From the NCBI RefSeq assembly GCF_014839835.1, contig NC_071618.1:992001-1056000 (forward strand): DNA of 64,000 nt, in the 5' to 3' direction. The notes below the pieces were generated by a model. That model searched no databases. It had not been told where the DNA came from and worked only from the letters and a program-made list of their open reading frames with translations. Numbering within the stretch: the first letter of the stretch is position 1; every line of letters begins with the position of its first letter. Shown here piece after piece: positions 1 through 12,300 of this stretch. The position numbers and the translations under genes are program-made. This stretch comes from Dryobates pubescens (lineage: Eukaryota > Chordata > Aves > Piciformes > Picidae).

Positions 1-223
1 TGTTAATTATTACTTAATGTAAGCAGTTGTCATCAACCGTTAGAAGGCAGTGTAAAACAGCAATTAAGTTCACATTATTGGCCCATTCTCATCTTATACA
101 TCCCTCTGTTTATAATCAGTTCATTTTTCTTCCTGGTAGTTATGGCTTTGGTAATTTAGCATAAAATAAACCAATATTTTAAAACATGCATTCTGCAACT
201 TCCAAAGTATTTTCCAAGCTCAC

Positions 224-250
224 CTGAACAGATGGCGATTTTTTTGACAT
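224..250 (-). CDS. TSGA10: TSGA10, first coding exon (5' part of the gene only)
   Basis: This is the start of a coiled-coil protein of the sperm tail and centrosome; the rest of the gene lies beyond the left edge. The exon runs 224-408 on the minus strand and ends in a strong donor (CAG then GTGAGC). Its last 27 bases read MSKKSPSVQ, which resembles the serine/lysine/proline-rich start of mammalian TSGA10 as I remember it. An in-frame TGA lies seven codons upstream (269-271), so this ATG is the natural start in this exon. Placement beside LIPT1 in the opposite orientation agrees with the mammalian order. Only nine residues are visible, so the identification rests mainly on synteny, the short match and the CEP135-like sequence in the same exon (TSGA10 is the known CEP135 relative). 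Confidence 0.6.
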
Positions 251-408
251 GCTGCCACAAGGAAAGGTTCACTTAGAACTTAAAAATGTGTCTCTAAGTA
301 TCTTCAGCAAATTCTCGGTCTCCCTTTTGTAGTAGTCTCTGTCCCCTTCCAATGTCTTAAGAAAGGCATCAAGCCTTGAAGCTGACTTCCCTTGCTTTAT
401 TTCAGCTT
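251..408 (-). CDS. CEP135-like reading frame in the 5' part of the TSGA10 start exon
   Basis: Reading on the minus strand from an acceptor near 409-410, the exon is open for about 45 codons and then stops at TGA 269-271, in the same frame as the downstream TSGA10 ATG. It contains SASRLDAFLKTLEGDRDYYK, which closely resembles the CEP135 stretch SRLDTFLKGIEEERDYYK. In CEP135 this stretch lies just before the part homologous to TSGA10. It is therefore either a translated upstream frame, a separate short product, or a leftover of a longer CEP135-like ancestor now in the 5' untranslated region. The conserved reading frame argues against pure chance. An alternative acceptor at about 424 is possible. 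Confidence 0.6.
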
Positions 409-3400
409 CTGTTTGTAAAAAACCTACAGGTGCAAAAATGAGAGAATTCAGTCACTGAAATGGAACATTTTGAAGGAATGATACTTCAATGTGAAATAGA
501 TAAACATACTCTTCAAAATGAAAATGAAGCAGACATCTAATTAAATATTCATTTTAAAAAGTAACTTCTGAATGTATTTTCTCATTTTTGTTATGTTGCA
601 GACTACATGTGAATGTCCCTCTAAAATCAGTCTAACAGGACAGAAAAGGACACAAAAGACAAATGTTACTTAACTTGAAATATATCTGTTTAAAACTAAG
701 GAGGACAATTAAGTACATTTTTATTGGAATAGCTAATGAATTTTTAAATATGCAAGAAATGAGGCCACTATGTTTGCTTAAGATCCATGAAAGATGAATC
801 TCTGAAAGGGATATAATGTGCAAGAAAGTACAGCTGAAATCCCAGAAGATGTGGGAGTCTAAAACAGATTCTGAAGATGAACTGCAATTCCAAAGTTCAA
901 AATTGCACAATCAATTCCTCTCCATTGCAATCTGTCTGTTTGAAGTACCTGGATTCATGAAAAATTAAGTATGCAGGGAATACTACACTCTGCAAATTTA
1001 TTATTTTTGTTAATACATATACAGAAGAAGGTCTTTAAATCCCCCAAAAGTTATAAATGCAGCATCTAAATATCTCAGTAAATCTAGCAATTGAATCCCA
1101 AACTTTCTGTCTGAAGGACTGAAACCTTTCTAGGGTAATTGAGCACTAAACTCTACATGGTCAGAGTGTTGGTTTTTTTCTGGAGGGGGCAGGTCTTTGC
1201 AGGACTGTGGCATAACTCAAATATTTTATACAGAAAAGAAAAAAACCCACACCTCTCCCACTACCATAAAATTTCAGACAAATTCTAAATTACAGTAAGA
1301 TATTATCTTGAATACATATAAATATTCCCTACCAATTTACAGTGGAAACAAGTGAATGAGTCTACTTAACGTATTCAAATGTTAATTTAACAATTGCATC
1401 CTTGGATGTATTTCAAAATATTCCAACAGTATTGTTACAGCTGAAAGAAGACAGAATATTAAGATAGAAATTGCAAATATAAAGTTACTTCTTTCTGTTG
1501 TGCAAGTCATTTACAAGGTACTCAAAACAGTTGTATGCAATTTTGTAAGAAAAATTATTAAGGTTGTCAAAAGCAAAATCATTACAGGCTAGCTGTAGAA
1601 CTGAAACAAATACTCACCCATCCAGACACTAAAAACTAGAAATGAAAACATGTTTGTTTATCCATTCTATAACTTGCCTGATATCAGTGAAAACAAAGCA
1701 AGAGCATTTCACTTGTACAAGAATTAATTTCACACAGAAACTATTTGATTTCTTAGCTACATATATATGAATGAGATATATATTTAGCTCACAAACTTCA
1801 GTGTTTTCACTGTGTGTTCCAGTTTCTTTACCTTGTTCTGATGGTGCTGAATTTGAATCTGCCATAAAAAAATTTGAGAGCAAGAGATACACCCATTTTT
1901 TATGATCATTAGTGCAAATCCATCACTTTAGCTCAATTGTTCTAGTCCAAAGAAGGATTTTGTACACATTTCCTAGTCTGAATAAACTAAAAAATTACTC
2001 AGTAACAATAAACTTAATCTATAAGGGAATCAGTTAAAAGTTTTGTCTTTGGATACAGTCCAGGATTAGGAAAAGTAGTCATAATTGAGTTAGTCTCAGG
2101 TGAGTGAGATACCTTTTCCCATTTCTCTTACTGAGAAATGTTTGAAAAGAGGGACAGCATTCATACACCTGTTATGAATATCCTGGTGATTCTGTGATTT
2201 GTGTTACAGGTAGAGAATTCAGAGTGCACTGGGACTGGGGGTCAGGAGCTTGCAGGAACCTGTTTTGAGGACAAAGGGGGAGCTGCATATTTTACAGACT
2301 TAACCAGAGACAGTGTGTTTGGCTAATTGGAGACACCAAGGCTGAGGAGAAGAACTGAGAATCTGTTTTCCTTAGATAAGAAGCCTGGAGGTCTGAGCAT
2401 GCGTGCAAGCGGATGCTTTGACCCCTACCACACAGAACGTAGGGAGAAGGGATTTGATCACCTCTTCTGAAGACTCATTATCATATGCCTGCCTTCTATT
2501 TAGCATAAGCTTGCTTATGTAGATGATGTAACTATACAAGATGAAGAAAGCTATAGTAAAGCTGCTGTGGGGCAAAGTTTCGTACCCTCGCACACCCAAC
2601 CGGTTGCTTTGCTTGCTTTTATTGCCTTTTATTACCTTTTTAAGATCTTTTAGTGCCAATAAAACTGTTGCCAAAAACTTTTACCAGGAGTCATCTATAA
2701 CACACCTAAGGGCTAAAGATGTAAGAATATAGCTACACTAACTGTAAACAACAAATATGTTTTCTCCACTACTACTAAATCATATAATTGGACACGTACA
2801 CAATGCGATTGTCCATTACCCTGAGAAATCATAGAATCATAGGTTGGAAAAGACCTCAAGCATCATCAAGTGCTGCAACCTGTCACCACAGACCTCATGA
2901 CTACTAGACCATGGCCACATCCAATCCCCTCTTGAACACCTCCAGGGATGGTGACTCCATCACCTCCCTGGGCAGCACATTCCAATGATGAATGACTCTC
3001 TCAGTGAAAAACTTTCTCCTCACCTCAAGCCTAAACTTCCCCTGGCACAGCTTGAGACTGTGTCCCCTTGTTCTGGTGCTGGCTGCCTGGGAGAAGAGAC
3101 CAACCCCTTCTGGCTACAACCACCCTTCAGGTAGTTGTAGACAGCAGTAAGGTCTTCCCTAAGCCTCCTCTTCTCCAGGCTAAACAATCCCAGCTCCCTC
3201 AGCCTCTCCTCATAGGGCTTATGCTCAAGGCCTCTCCCCAGCCTTGTTGCTCTTCTCTGGACACATTCAAGAGTCTCAATGTCCTTCTTAAACTGAGGGG
3301 CCCAGAACTGGACACAGTACTCAAGGTGTAACCAGTGCTGAGTACAGGGGCACAAGGACTTCCCTGCTCCTGCTGGCCACACTATTCTTGATGCAGGCCA

Positions 3401-4054
3401 GGATGCCACTGGCCTTCTTGGCCACCTGGGCACACTGCTGGCTCATGTTCAGCCAGCTGTCAATCAGCACCCCCAGGTCCCTTTCTGTTTGGCAGCTCTC
3501 AGCCACTCTGACCCCAGCCTGTAGCTCTGCATGGGGTTGTTGTGACCAAAGCGCAGCACCCAGCACTTGGACTTCTTGAATGCCATCATGTTGGACTCTG
3601 CCCATATGTCCAGCTAGACAAGGTCCCTCTGGAGAGCTCTTCTTCTCTCTAACTGATCAACACCTGCTCCCAACTTGGTGTCATCTGCAAATTTACTGAT
3701 GACTGACTCAACCCCCTCATCCAGATCATCAATGAAGATATTAAAGAGGATGGGGCCCAGAACTGATCCCTGGGGGACGCCACTGGTGACCGGTGGTCAC
3801 TAAAAATGAAAAGCAGTTTTCACTGAAATTACACTATTTCCAAATGCAGTTGTGATTTTAATCATCATACCATGCTACACTTAGAAAAATACCAGTGACC
3901 AGAACTTATTCCTCCTTCATCCCATCAAATACACTTCAAAGCAGAGCTGAAAGCTAGAAATGCAACCCAAAAGGTCAAAATATCACCCAGTTCTCCATAA
4001 TATTAGCAAACATTGAAATATCACTGTGCAATATTAATTCTTCTAAGTAGATAC
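409..4054. other. Intronic sequence of the TSGA10 locus
   Basis: AT-rich intron. Apart from the CR1 copy at 2828-3800 I see no exon I can defend. A short minus-strand piece near 1813-1869 (MADSNSAPSEQG) is open but bears no resemblance to CEP135 or TSGA10. Confidence 0.5.
2828..3800 (-). mobile_element. CR1 LINE, 3' part
   Basis: The 3' end lies at 2828 (the complement of the usual CR1 end, TTCCAACCTATGATTCTATG) and the copy extends about 970 bp. Minus-strand frames give the C-terminal part of the CR1 reverse-transcriptase protein in pieces: [20 protein letters not shown], then [20 protein letters not shown] and [17 protein letters not shown]. It is 5' truncated and carries several frame breaks. 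It sits in a TSGA10 intron. Confidence 0.93.
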
Positions 4055-4246
4055 CTTTGCTTCTTCAAGCTCCTTGTCAGCAGTATTCAACAACAATTCC
4101 TCTTCCAGTTGCTCAGATAATTTGCCAATTACAGGAAGTTTACACAGACTATCATTTTTACAGGTGAATCTGTCCACTTGACTCTTATCTAGCAGTTGTA
4201 TGACATGTTGCCTTAGCTCACCACTTATCTTCTTCAGATCTTCAAT
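4055..4246 (-). CDS. CEP135-like internal exon upstream of TSGA10
   Basis: This is a 192-bp minus-strand exon of exactly 64 open codons, bounded by acceptor TCATAG and donor GTATCT, with both ends in phase 0. The translation begins IEDLKKISGELRQHV and ends ELLLNTADKELEEAK. The last part resembles CEP135 ETADKELGEAK, and the whole is charged and heptad-like, as expected for coiled coil. Its phase does not join directly to the exon at 224-408 (which needs one base from the previous exon), so at least one further exon should lie between 409 and 4054, but I could not identify it. It probably belongs to the 5' part of the TSGA10 locus. Confidence 0.55.
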
Positions 4247-4917
4247 CTATGAGGACAAGGAGGAAGCAAGCATTTTACTTCATCTTAAGGATGTGATAGG
4301 AGTCAAGGATTTATCAGGGGTACTTCATAATAATTAGTAATTCACATTGAACAAAAGAAAAATCAGTATATGTTACTCACAAATGAATATGCACGCTACT
4401 GGCACTGAACAGATTACTTTTGAAGGGTACTGAACAATGGAGAATCTGATGCTTAGTACTTATGCTAAAATCTAACTCCAGCTGAGCTACCACTACAATT
4501 ATTCTCCCATATTACTGTGAGAGGAAATTTCTCTCTAGGCCTGGCCTCAAGTTCCAAAAAATTACTCATTATGGGTTTGTTAAATCTTGGGAATGTCCTT
4601 CAATCATCCTCTGTGATGGGCCCATATCCTTCACACATACTTAGCAAAGGCCAGCAGAAATATAGCAATCAATTATTAATTAAAAATTATCAAATAATTA
4701 ATATATGACTAAAAATCACCCAGAAACAATATTGCCTTTCGGGGGGGGGAAAAAGAGAGAAAAGGAAAAAAAAAGTCCTTTTTGTAAAAAAAACCAGAAG
4801 TTGGTAACTGTTTTGCTACTATCAACTTACTGTAACATCTCAATTACAAAGGAGCATTACTGCCTCATAATGCTTTTCAGTTTTATGAGCCCTCAGATTT
4901 CAAAAACCCCAGCCTAA

Positions 4918-5382
4918 TCAAGACATGGATAAAATGGGGCAACAAGGCTGGGGAGAGGCCTTGAGCACAAGCCCTATGAGGAGAGGCTGAGGGAGCTGGG
5001 ATTGTTTAGCCTGGAGAAGAGGAGGCTCAGGGGTGACCTCATTGCCCTCTACAACTACCTGGAAGGTGGTTGTAGCCAGGAAGGGGTTGGTCTCTTCTCC
5101 CAGGCAACCAGCACCAGAACAAGGGGACACAGTCTCAAGCTGTGCCAGGGGAGGTTTAGACTCGAGGTGAGGAGAAAGTTCTTCACCAAGAGAGTCATTT
5201 GTCATTGGAATGTGCTGCCCAGGGAGGTGGTGGAGTCACCATCCCTGGAGGTGTTCAAGGGGAGATTGGACGTGGCACTTGGTGCCGTAGTCTAGTCGTG
5301 AGGTCTGTGGTGACAGGTTGGACTCGATGATCCTCGAGGTCTCTTCCAACCTTGGTGATACTGTGTGATACTGTGTGAAATT
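4918..5382 (+). mobile_element. CR1 LINE, 3' end, young-looking
   Basis: This plus-strand copy is open over most of the terminal domain ([20 protein letters not shown]) and runs through the CTCGATGATCCT tail. It ends in short GATACTGTGT repeats, the microsatellite-like CR1 terminus. The long intact frame suggests a recent insertion. It is heavily 5' truncated. Confidence 0.93.
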
Positions 5383-7430
5383 CAGTGCAGAAACTCCACT
5401 GCTTGTGCAGGCTGAGTCTGTAATGCATGGGAATTCAGTATCTCTGAATACTGAATTCTATGAGGTTCACTTGATTCTAGTAGTTTTTTTTCAGGTACTA
5501 GCAGTGCATAAAAATACATTTTGAATTATTTAGGAAGATGTGAAAGATGCTTTGTGACAAAAGCTTTCTAGGTGGGCTCTGTCCTGTAACATCCTGTAGT
5601 AGTTAACATTGGGTGTACAAATATATTAGGAGATTCAATGAAAAAAAAAATTATTGTAATTTTGGTATTATGCTTTCAACAATTCTGATACAGGTTCTGA
5701 GTTAACAACAAAACACAGTTATAAGCCTGGAAACATGGTAATTATTTATTGGCTGAGTGGAAAAGTAGCTTAAACCAAACAAAATCCCCACCACACCTCA
5801 GAAAGCATCCACAAAGGGCAGTAAAGACAGTATCTGTAACTCCCTGTTTAGGGTTTCCTGCCCTTTTATTAAGTTACAACATCTGGGGAGAATACAGTTC
5901 TGCTATTACTGGAGAAAGTTCACAATGATGCCTGCTTTACATGGTGGGAAGAGGAATGCTAATTAAGGGGAGGGAGGCTAAGTCCTACTGTACATTTGAA
6001 TGTACAAAAAGATTTAAAATGACAAAACTGAAGTGCAAGATGTGTCTGCACCCTCAAGCCAGTAACTGGCCACACCAGAAGTGGTTTTGTTGCTCCACGC
6101 AACCAACCTTATATCGTATCTTAAGGGTGTTTTCCAACCTAAATGATTCTATGATTTTCACCCCTCATCTTCCCTTGGATAACCAAGAAATTTATGGCAA
6201 GCACTCAAAGAAACCATATTTAGACCACAAAATTAAGAGTTTTTCCATGGAAAAATAGCAGTTTAGCAATTTACTCTGCTTTATACAGGCAGGAATTATC
6301 ATTAGAGCACCTTAACTAATTACAGTTCTGCTCACAATGCTATACAATAATAGTCTGTAAACAGACAAAATTACCAATACCTCAAGGCTTTGTAGACTCA
6401 AAAACCAATACCACACTACCAAAAAATACACAGACCTATAAAAAAAAAATCATAAAGCACAACCAACCTTCACTCCTGTCATATCACTGCATTCCACTCC
6501 TGACAACTTGTTGCAGCAATATTAACTGGGAAGGAGAATGATAACATTTAACACTGTAGACACAGAAGGACACAGAAAAGCCTGGTTTTGTATTCCAGCT
6601 ATATCAAAATAGAGGAATTATGTGAAAATGCAAAATGTGGACATAACTTCTGAACAATCCCTATCAGCACTCCTTCAAATATAGAACACAGCTTGAAATA
6701 TTTGTAAGTGTTCAAAGTATGTTCAATTTAGTTGAACTGAGGGATACAGAGCTAATTAGCATCAACTTAGTGCTACTTATGTTCTACTCAAAATCCACAA
6801 ACACTTTGAACTACAAAAAAGGAGAAGAAGATGGGATGTTCATTGGCAGCTTTCTCAGAATAACTGCGATAAAGTAAGGTCACCGGAATGAGTGACATGA
6901 GTCAGTGAAAGACTGACTACACAGGGTGGATTGGCAAGCACCCTAGCACCTGCCTGATTGTCTGCTTTTATTACAGTACGGAAAGTGGCCTACAGGTCTA
7001 ACAAGAGAATCCCAACATTCAATTATCCAGGAAATTATCACCAGCATGACCGCAACAGTTTCTCTCCATGCTCACATTCATGAGTTTCAAGAAAAATAGA
7101 GCAGCTGGTTCAATGAGCTATTTCCCTACCACATTCTGCCTCATCTGATTCAAATCTCTGTCACCAGTCTGACCACCAGCCTCAGGGTGTTTTTAAGCAC
7201 CAGTATAAATGATATTTTTGTTTCAAAGTAAGCTGACTTAAATTTTAATATCTACAAAAAATATTTTAGAAAGCAATTCTTGAGGCATTAATCCTAAAAT
7301 TATTGATGCCATAGGAGTACCTCTAACAATAGAGACAGCCTAGATGTTTCTATTAGAGTCATCATCATTACTGACATGTAGTAAGGTAAAGCCCATCCTT
7401 ATATTCAGTTCTCTCTGAAAGAGGTACTCA
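5383..7430. other. Intronic or unassigned sequence, no gene seen
   Basis: AT-rich with short homopolymers (5641-5651, 6441-6449). Nothing coding could be supported apart from the CR1 scrap at 6128. Confidence 0.4.
6128..6156 (+). mobile_element. CR1 3'-tail scrap
   Basis: Only the last ~30 bases of a CR1 (TTTTCCAACCTAAATGATTC) are recognisable. Confidence 0.5.
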
Positions 7431-7431
7431 C

Positions 7432-7492
7432 AGCTTCTTCCAGTTTTATGCACTGCCCTAGTCTTTCCAGCAAGACAACAGCACAGAGAAAT
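7432..7492 (-). CDS. Possible further small exon of the TSGA10/CEP135-like transcript
   Basis: A minus-strand stretch is open and ends LLERLGQCIKLEEA at a consensus donor GTGAGT (7426-7431). The frame ends in phase 0, which fits the phase-0 start of the exon at 4055-4246. An acceptor CTTGCAG precedes it. I see no convincing family match, so it could be a chance donor-bounded frame. Confidence 0.25.
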
Positions 7493-7633
7493 CTGCAAGC
7501 TGTCTGTACCTTCATTACCTTGCTAAGAACTGAGGATTCAAATTCACAGATAGAACACATACTATTTGCTCATTCACAATACTACTTTTACTCAATTTGA
7601 GAAAGACAACTTGTGGCAAAAAATATTTATGTA

Positions 7634-8150
7634 TCACAGAATGGTTTGGGTTGGAAGAGATCTGAAATATCTTAGAATCACCTGGGTTAGAAGAGGCCTC
7701 AAAAGGTCACCTAGTCCAACCCCCCTGCAGTAAGTACGGACATCCTCACCTAGACTGGGTAGCCCAGAGCCTCCAGGGATGGGGCCCACATCACCAATCT
7801 GGGCAACCTGTTGTGGTGCTCAACCACCCCCATTGTAAAGAATTTTTCCCTAACATCCAAACTCTCTAATTCCTAAACATTTCTAACTGCAAACTACAGT
7901 GCTATCACTGCTGGCCTTCATAAACAGTCCCTCACCAGCCTTCTCGCCGGCCCCCTTCAGGTCCTGAAAGGTGGTGATTAGGTCTCCCTGGAGCCTTCTC
8001 TCCTCCAGGCTGAACAACTCCAGCTCCCTCAGCCTGTCCTCCTAGCAGAGGTGCTCCAGCCCACTGATCATTTTCATGGCCCTCCTCTGGACCCACTCCT
8101 TCCTGTATTGAGGGCTCCAGACCTGGACACAGCACTCTGGGGGAGAAGTG
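7634..8150 (-). mobile_element. CR1 LINE, older copy
   Basis: The complement of a CR1 3' end begins at 7634 (CACAGAATGGTTTGGGTTGG) and continues through the typical AGTCCAACCCCCCTGC and CTCCAGGCTGAACAAC segments. It is more diverged than the copies at 4918 and 19865. Confidence 0.85.
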
Positions 8151-8164
8151 GAAGAACCACCTCT

Positions 8165-8480
8165 ATCTGCTGGTCAACCAACCCACCTGCCATGGGCAGG
8201 GACACCTTCCACTAGATCAGGCTGCTCAAAGCCTCATCCACCCTGGCCTTAAACACTTCCAGGCAGGGGGTATCCACAACCTGTTGCAGGGTCTCACCAC
8301 CCTCACAGTACAGAATTTCAACCTTACATCTAATCTACATTCTACACTCTTTTAGTTTAAAGCCATTACCCTTTGTCATATGATTTCACATCTTGAAGAG
8401 TCCTTCCCTGTCTTCCCCTACCTTCCCCTGCAGGTACTCTTTCAAGCCCCTGGAAGGCTGCTCTAAGGTCTTCCAGGAAT
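8165..8480 (-). mobile_element. Second, older CR1 fragment
   Basis: This stretch repeats CR1 tail-type sequence (AGATCAGGCTGCTCAAAGCC, CTTCCAGGCAGGGGG) directly after the previous copy. It is therefore a separate insertion or a duplicated segment. Confidence 0.7.
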
Positions 8481-8749
8481 CTAAAACAACTATTATTTAT
8501 CCTTGCCATAAAGTGGTAAGATTTAATGACGGCGGCTGACACATTTCTCCACCATCCTTTGAATTTTTTATCCTTTTATCCCTTGCAACTGGAATAAAAA
8601 GTCGCACTAGGTGCACTCCAAGCTTCCTGCAGAATTAAGACACTCGCAGCAGGCCTTGCAGCACGACCAAAAGTATTCAGAGGTAGTACTAAGTTTCTGA
8701 ACTGGCTAACTCTGAAAAACTGTTCTTCAGTTCCAGGTATTTTAGTAAT

Positions 8750-9300
8750 TAAAGATGTTCCGTTCCCCCTTGTTCTTCACAGCGTACGCGGTGACAGTAC
8801 CCGAGATGCCCGCACCCACGACACCAAAGCCCTCTGCATCCCTCGCCCCGGACCGCTCGGAGAACATTCCACCCTGGGGGGCACCGGTGCGAGTCCTGTC
8901 GATCTCTACCTTCGGGCGACAATTTGCTCTCCCCCTCCGGCGCCCCGGGAAACGCCGAGCGCTCATGGCGGCCGCCGGGGCCAGGTGCGGCACCGCGGCG
9001 CCGCTGCCCGGCCCGCCGACCACGCGCACTCACCTGCCTCCGCGCCCGCCCGCCGCTCCGGTCCGCGGGGGGCGCCACGCCCCAACGGCAGCTTTGTCCT
9101 CGCGTCCTCTGGCCGCCTGGCAACGTCCGGCGGGCAGCCGCGCGGCCTCCGCCAGACTGCGGAACGCTCTCGCCTGCCCGAGGAGCGCGGCGGGACGATC
9201 TTCTCAGCCCTGGGGACAGCCCGCGGGCCTCTGCACAAGCGGGCTTCTCCCTTCCTAGCCTCTGGGCGAAGCTCTCCACACGGGAGCACTACTAAGGAGG
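8750..9300 (-). promoter_or_regulatory. TSGA10: CpG island, probable TSGA10 promoter and 5' exon
   Basis: About 550 bp is sharply GC- and CpG-rich inside AT-rich surroundings. On the minus strand a near-perfect donor (CAGGTGAGTG, cut between 9034 and 9033) lies inside it, so an untranslated first exon of roughly 9034-9290 is likely, reading toward the TSGA10 exons on the left. Long open frames on both strands here are products of base composition and were not called as genes. A plus-strand transcript from the same island cannot be excluded. Confidence 0.55.
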
Positions 9301-12300
9301 GAGGCGGTTTGTCTTCCAGATAGCTGAGTGAAAGCCTTGGCTAGTCTGGATGGTTGTGAAGAAAATCCTACTCCGGTTCTCTCCCCTGAATGAAAAGCTG
9401 TCCGTAAACATTACATTCTAATAGTGTTCCTCCCCGCGAGGCTGTCCCATTTCCTTGGGCTGGGAGTCCTACAGGACAGAAGCCAAGCAGCCGCCAGGGA
9501 CATACCAAATTCGGGAACAGTACCAGCACAAAAGCCCGCCCTGAGTAGCGAGCATGCAGTCTCCGCACTTGTAATTCTCTTTAATTTTGCTCTCAGAGAC
9601 GATCATAACACCTCTTGTTCTTACAGGTGTGTATGACAAAAATCTAGAGACCAAATGAGAGGTTAGCAATAATCCTAAAAAATAAAATTTAAAGTTACAC
9701 ATTGTAAAACCTTGTACCAAATTATCAGTGAAACCTTTCTTCCATTAATTCTGATAAATATTTATGAGCACTGCCTTCATAGAAATTTTAACTATTCATC
9801 TACTTGGTTTCATCTTGGGATGTTCTTGAATAACTTGCCTATGAAAATTAAACTTTCAGTTATCAGGTTTATGACTTCTAGCATAGTTCCTCAATAAACA
9901 ATATATTTCTTTGGGGGGGTTAAGTACAAATGAATATCAAGTCACTAGTTGTTATGTATTAATGGCTTTTTTGTTGGAGGGGCAGCTAAGCCAAGCCTCT
10001 CCTCAAGTGACATACTCTCTCCAGACCTTGACCTTCAAGTACCCATGACTTCCTCAAATAATAGTTCCATTCTTTATAGTTATTTGGGGATGGACACAAA
10101 GAGGTGGGTGAATATCACAAACTGGCTACTCTGATGTATGAAAAATTACTTCCCATTGTTGGTCTGAGAGGAATTTTTCAGTCTTCAAGCACCCTTTACC
10201 TTTAATTCAAACCTCCCTGGGCCCACCTGTATTTGCGCAGCATAGCCCTCACCCTTGATTAATCTGAAAGCCTCACAGAAAGACAGGGAAAGGCAGCATG
10301 AGCAATGCTTACAGGTCAGAAGATTTCACAAAGGCAAGCAGCCATGCCTTGTCAGTTCAATCCCAGGAGAGAAGACTGGTATTCTAAAACTGCCACAGCT
10401 CATCAGCTGGGACAGACAAGTTGCTCAGGGAGCACAGCTGAACACCTCTACTTTAATTATGTTCATCTCTTACAGAAACTAATATCCAAGGAGACATTTT
10501 TACAGACAAAAACTCCCAGCAATCGCCATATGATCTCTCTGGCTTGACAAGAACAAAACAGATGTTAGATAAGAAAGACTTAACCTTGTGAAAATAGCCT
10601 TCCTTTAATTAAATCTTATCTCCTTCTCAAACCCCATTTAATTTACATATGGATTTGTAAGATATATGTACCAGCTGTAATGTCCAGAATAAGTATTACC
10701 TTTAACATGATACTCGTTTCTTGAGGGTGTCAAGTATTCGCTTTACACGCATGATAAAACCCAGTCTGTATAAATTTCTCTTTTTTTAATGTCAGGACTA
10801 ACATATTGAGTGGTTCACAAACAGTGTAAAGTTAAAATATCAAGGTATTCAAGGCCAATTATGCTTTTCATTATTCCACTAACAAAATCATATTAAATTA
10901 CTTGTATTTTCTTACACTCCAAGATTGGAGTTACTATTTATAGCACCTCTAGCTGCACGTTTGCTCTTGGAATAGCACAGACAGGGATATGAAGACTAGT
11001 AACTTTGTGAGAAGCAATGAGAAAAAGGCAACAAGGCCGTGTGAACCCTGTGACTCCTACTGCCTGGCAGAGTTGGGCACAGATAGAAACTGTCTTTGAG
11101 TGAGGCTGCTTTAAGTAAGCCCAAAAGTCAAGCTGAGAAATCAGAGAAAATGTACTACTCTCTTCCCCGTTAGGGAGTAACACAGATTTTGTATCCTGGA
11201 GATACTGCTGACAAGGTTTTTTGGCTAACTGCCAACCGTAAGCACTCATGAATAGAGTTTTCCAGTTTGGAGATAGAGTGGGTAATACCTCTGAAATATG
11301 ATCCTCACCGAAACCAGAGAGGAAATTGGAAGATTTTAACTTGCAGGAAAACAGCAAGAGAAACAAGTCTTTTTCCTCTCCCCACCTTGCACTTCTTTTA
11401 AGTCTTGCTTTCTGACTTTGGTATGGTGAAAATCATCAAAGATGACCCTGCCTTATACTTTTTTTATCTCCAAAAGAGATGTGAAAAGACCATTTCAGAT
11501 TTTCACAACTTTACCAATATTATTCTTCATGAAAGTTCATTTTAGGAGTGAAATGTTATATGGTGATTTGCTGGGTAATGTGCAGAGTTGCTTTGCTAAT
11601 CAACAAAGCTTTGTTAATCAAAGAGAGAATGAAAACCACACAGAAGATTATTTTCAAAAGCAAAAATACTAACTGCTACATTTTGGAGATATGTAACTTA
11701 TACAGTAGTAGCTGAGACAAATGTTAAAAATCCAATCCAGAAAGGTTATTTAGGTTAACATAGAAGATGGCATCAATATAGCTCTGCACTCCCTCTCTTA
11801 CATTAACTTCACTCTCCAAATCTTGCCGTTTCCAACACAATGCAGTCCTCTCTAGACTGAGAAAAGAGAGAAATAAATTCATACTTTTGCTCATTGGCAG
11901 AATACTTGTAGTTATCTTAATGTGTTTCTCCTCAATAACAGCCTCTTTTCAGGAAAGATATTTATTGTTCCATGTGTATTTTATCTTTCAGCGTATCAGA
12001 AACAGACCCAAGACACTTTTACAGGAACTCAGAATGGTAGGGATCAGAAGGGATCTCTGGAGATCTAGTTCAACCCCCGCTGCCCTCCTGCTAATGCAGG
12101 TTCACCTAGATCAGGTTGCCCAGGAACACATCCATGCAGGTTTTGAAAGTCTCCAGAGAAGGAGACTCCACAACCACTCTGGGCAGCCTGCTCCAGTGCT
12201 CCATCACATTTTACTCGTCCACCTCGTATTCGGCACACCACATTTTTTAGCAAGTTCTGGTCATCAAAAAAAACCCCAAGACTTCCCTTGGTTAGGCCCA

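Noticed and set aside
1813-1869. Short minus-strand segment reading MADSNSAPSEQG before a GTAAAG donor-like site
   Set aside because: It could be a micro-exon, but it matches neither TSGA10 nor CEP135 and its phase is untestable here.
8755-9323. Several overlapping long open frames on both strands
   Set aside because: They coincide with a CpG island. High GC removes stop codons, and no domain is visible.
10938-11366. 142-codon minus-strand open frame
   Set aside because: No motif, no splice context and no similarity I recognise. It could be chance or a non-coding transcript.
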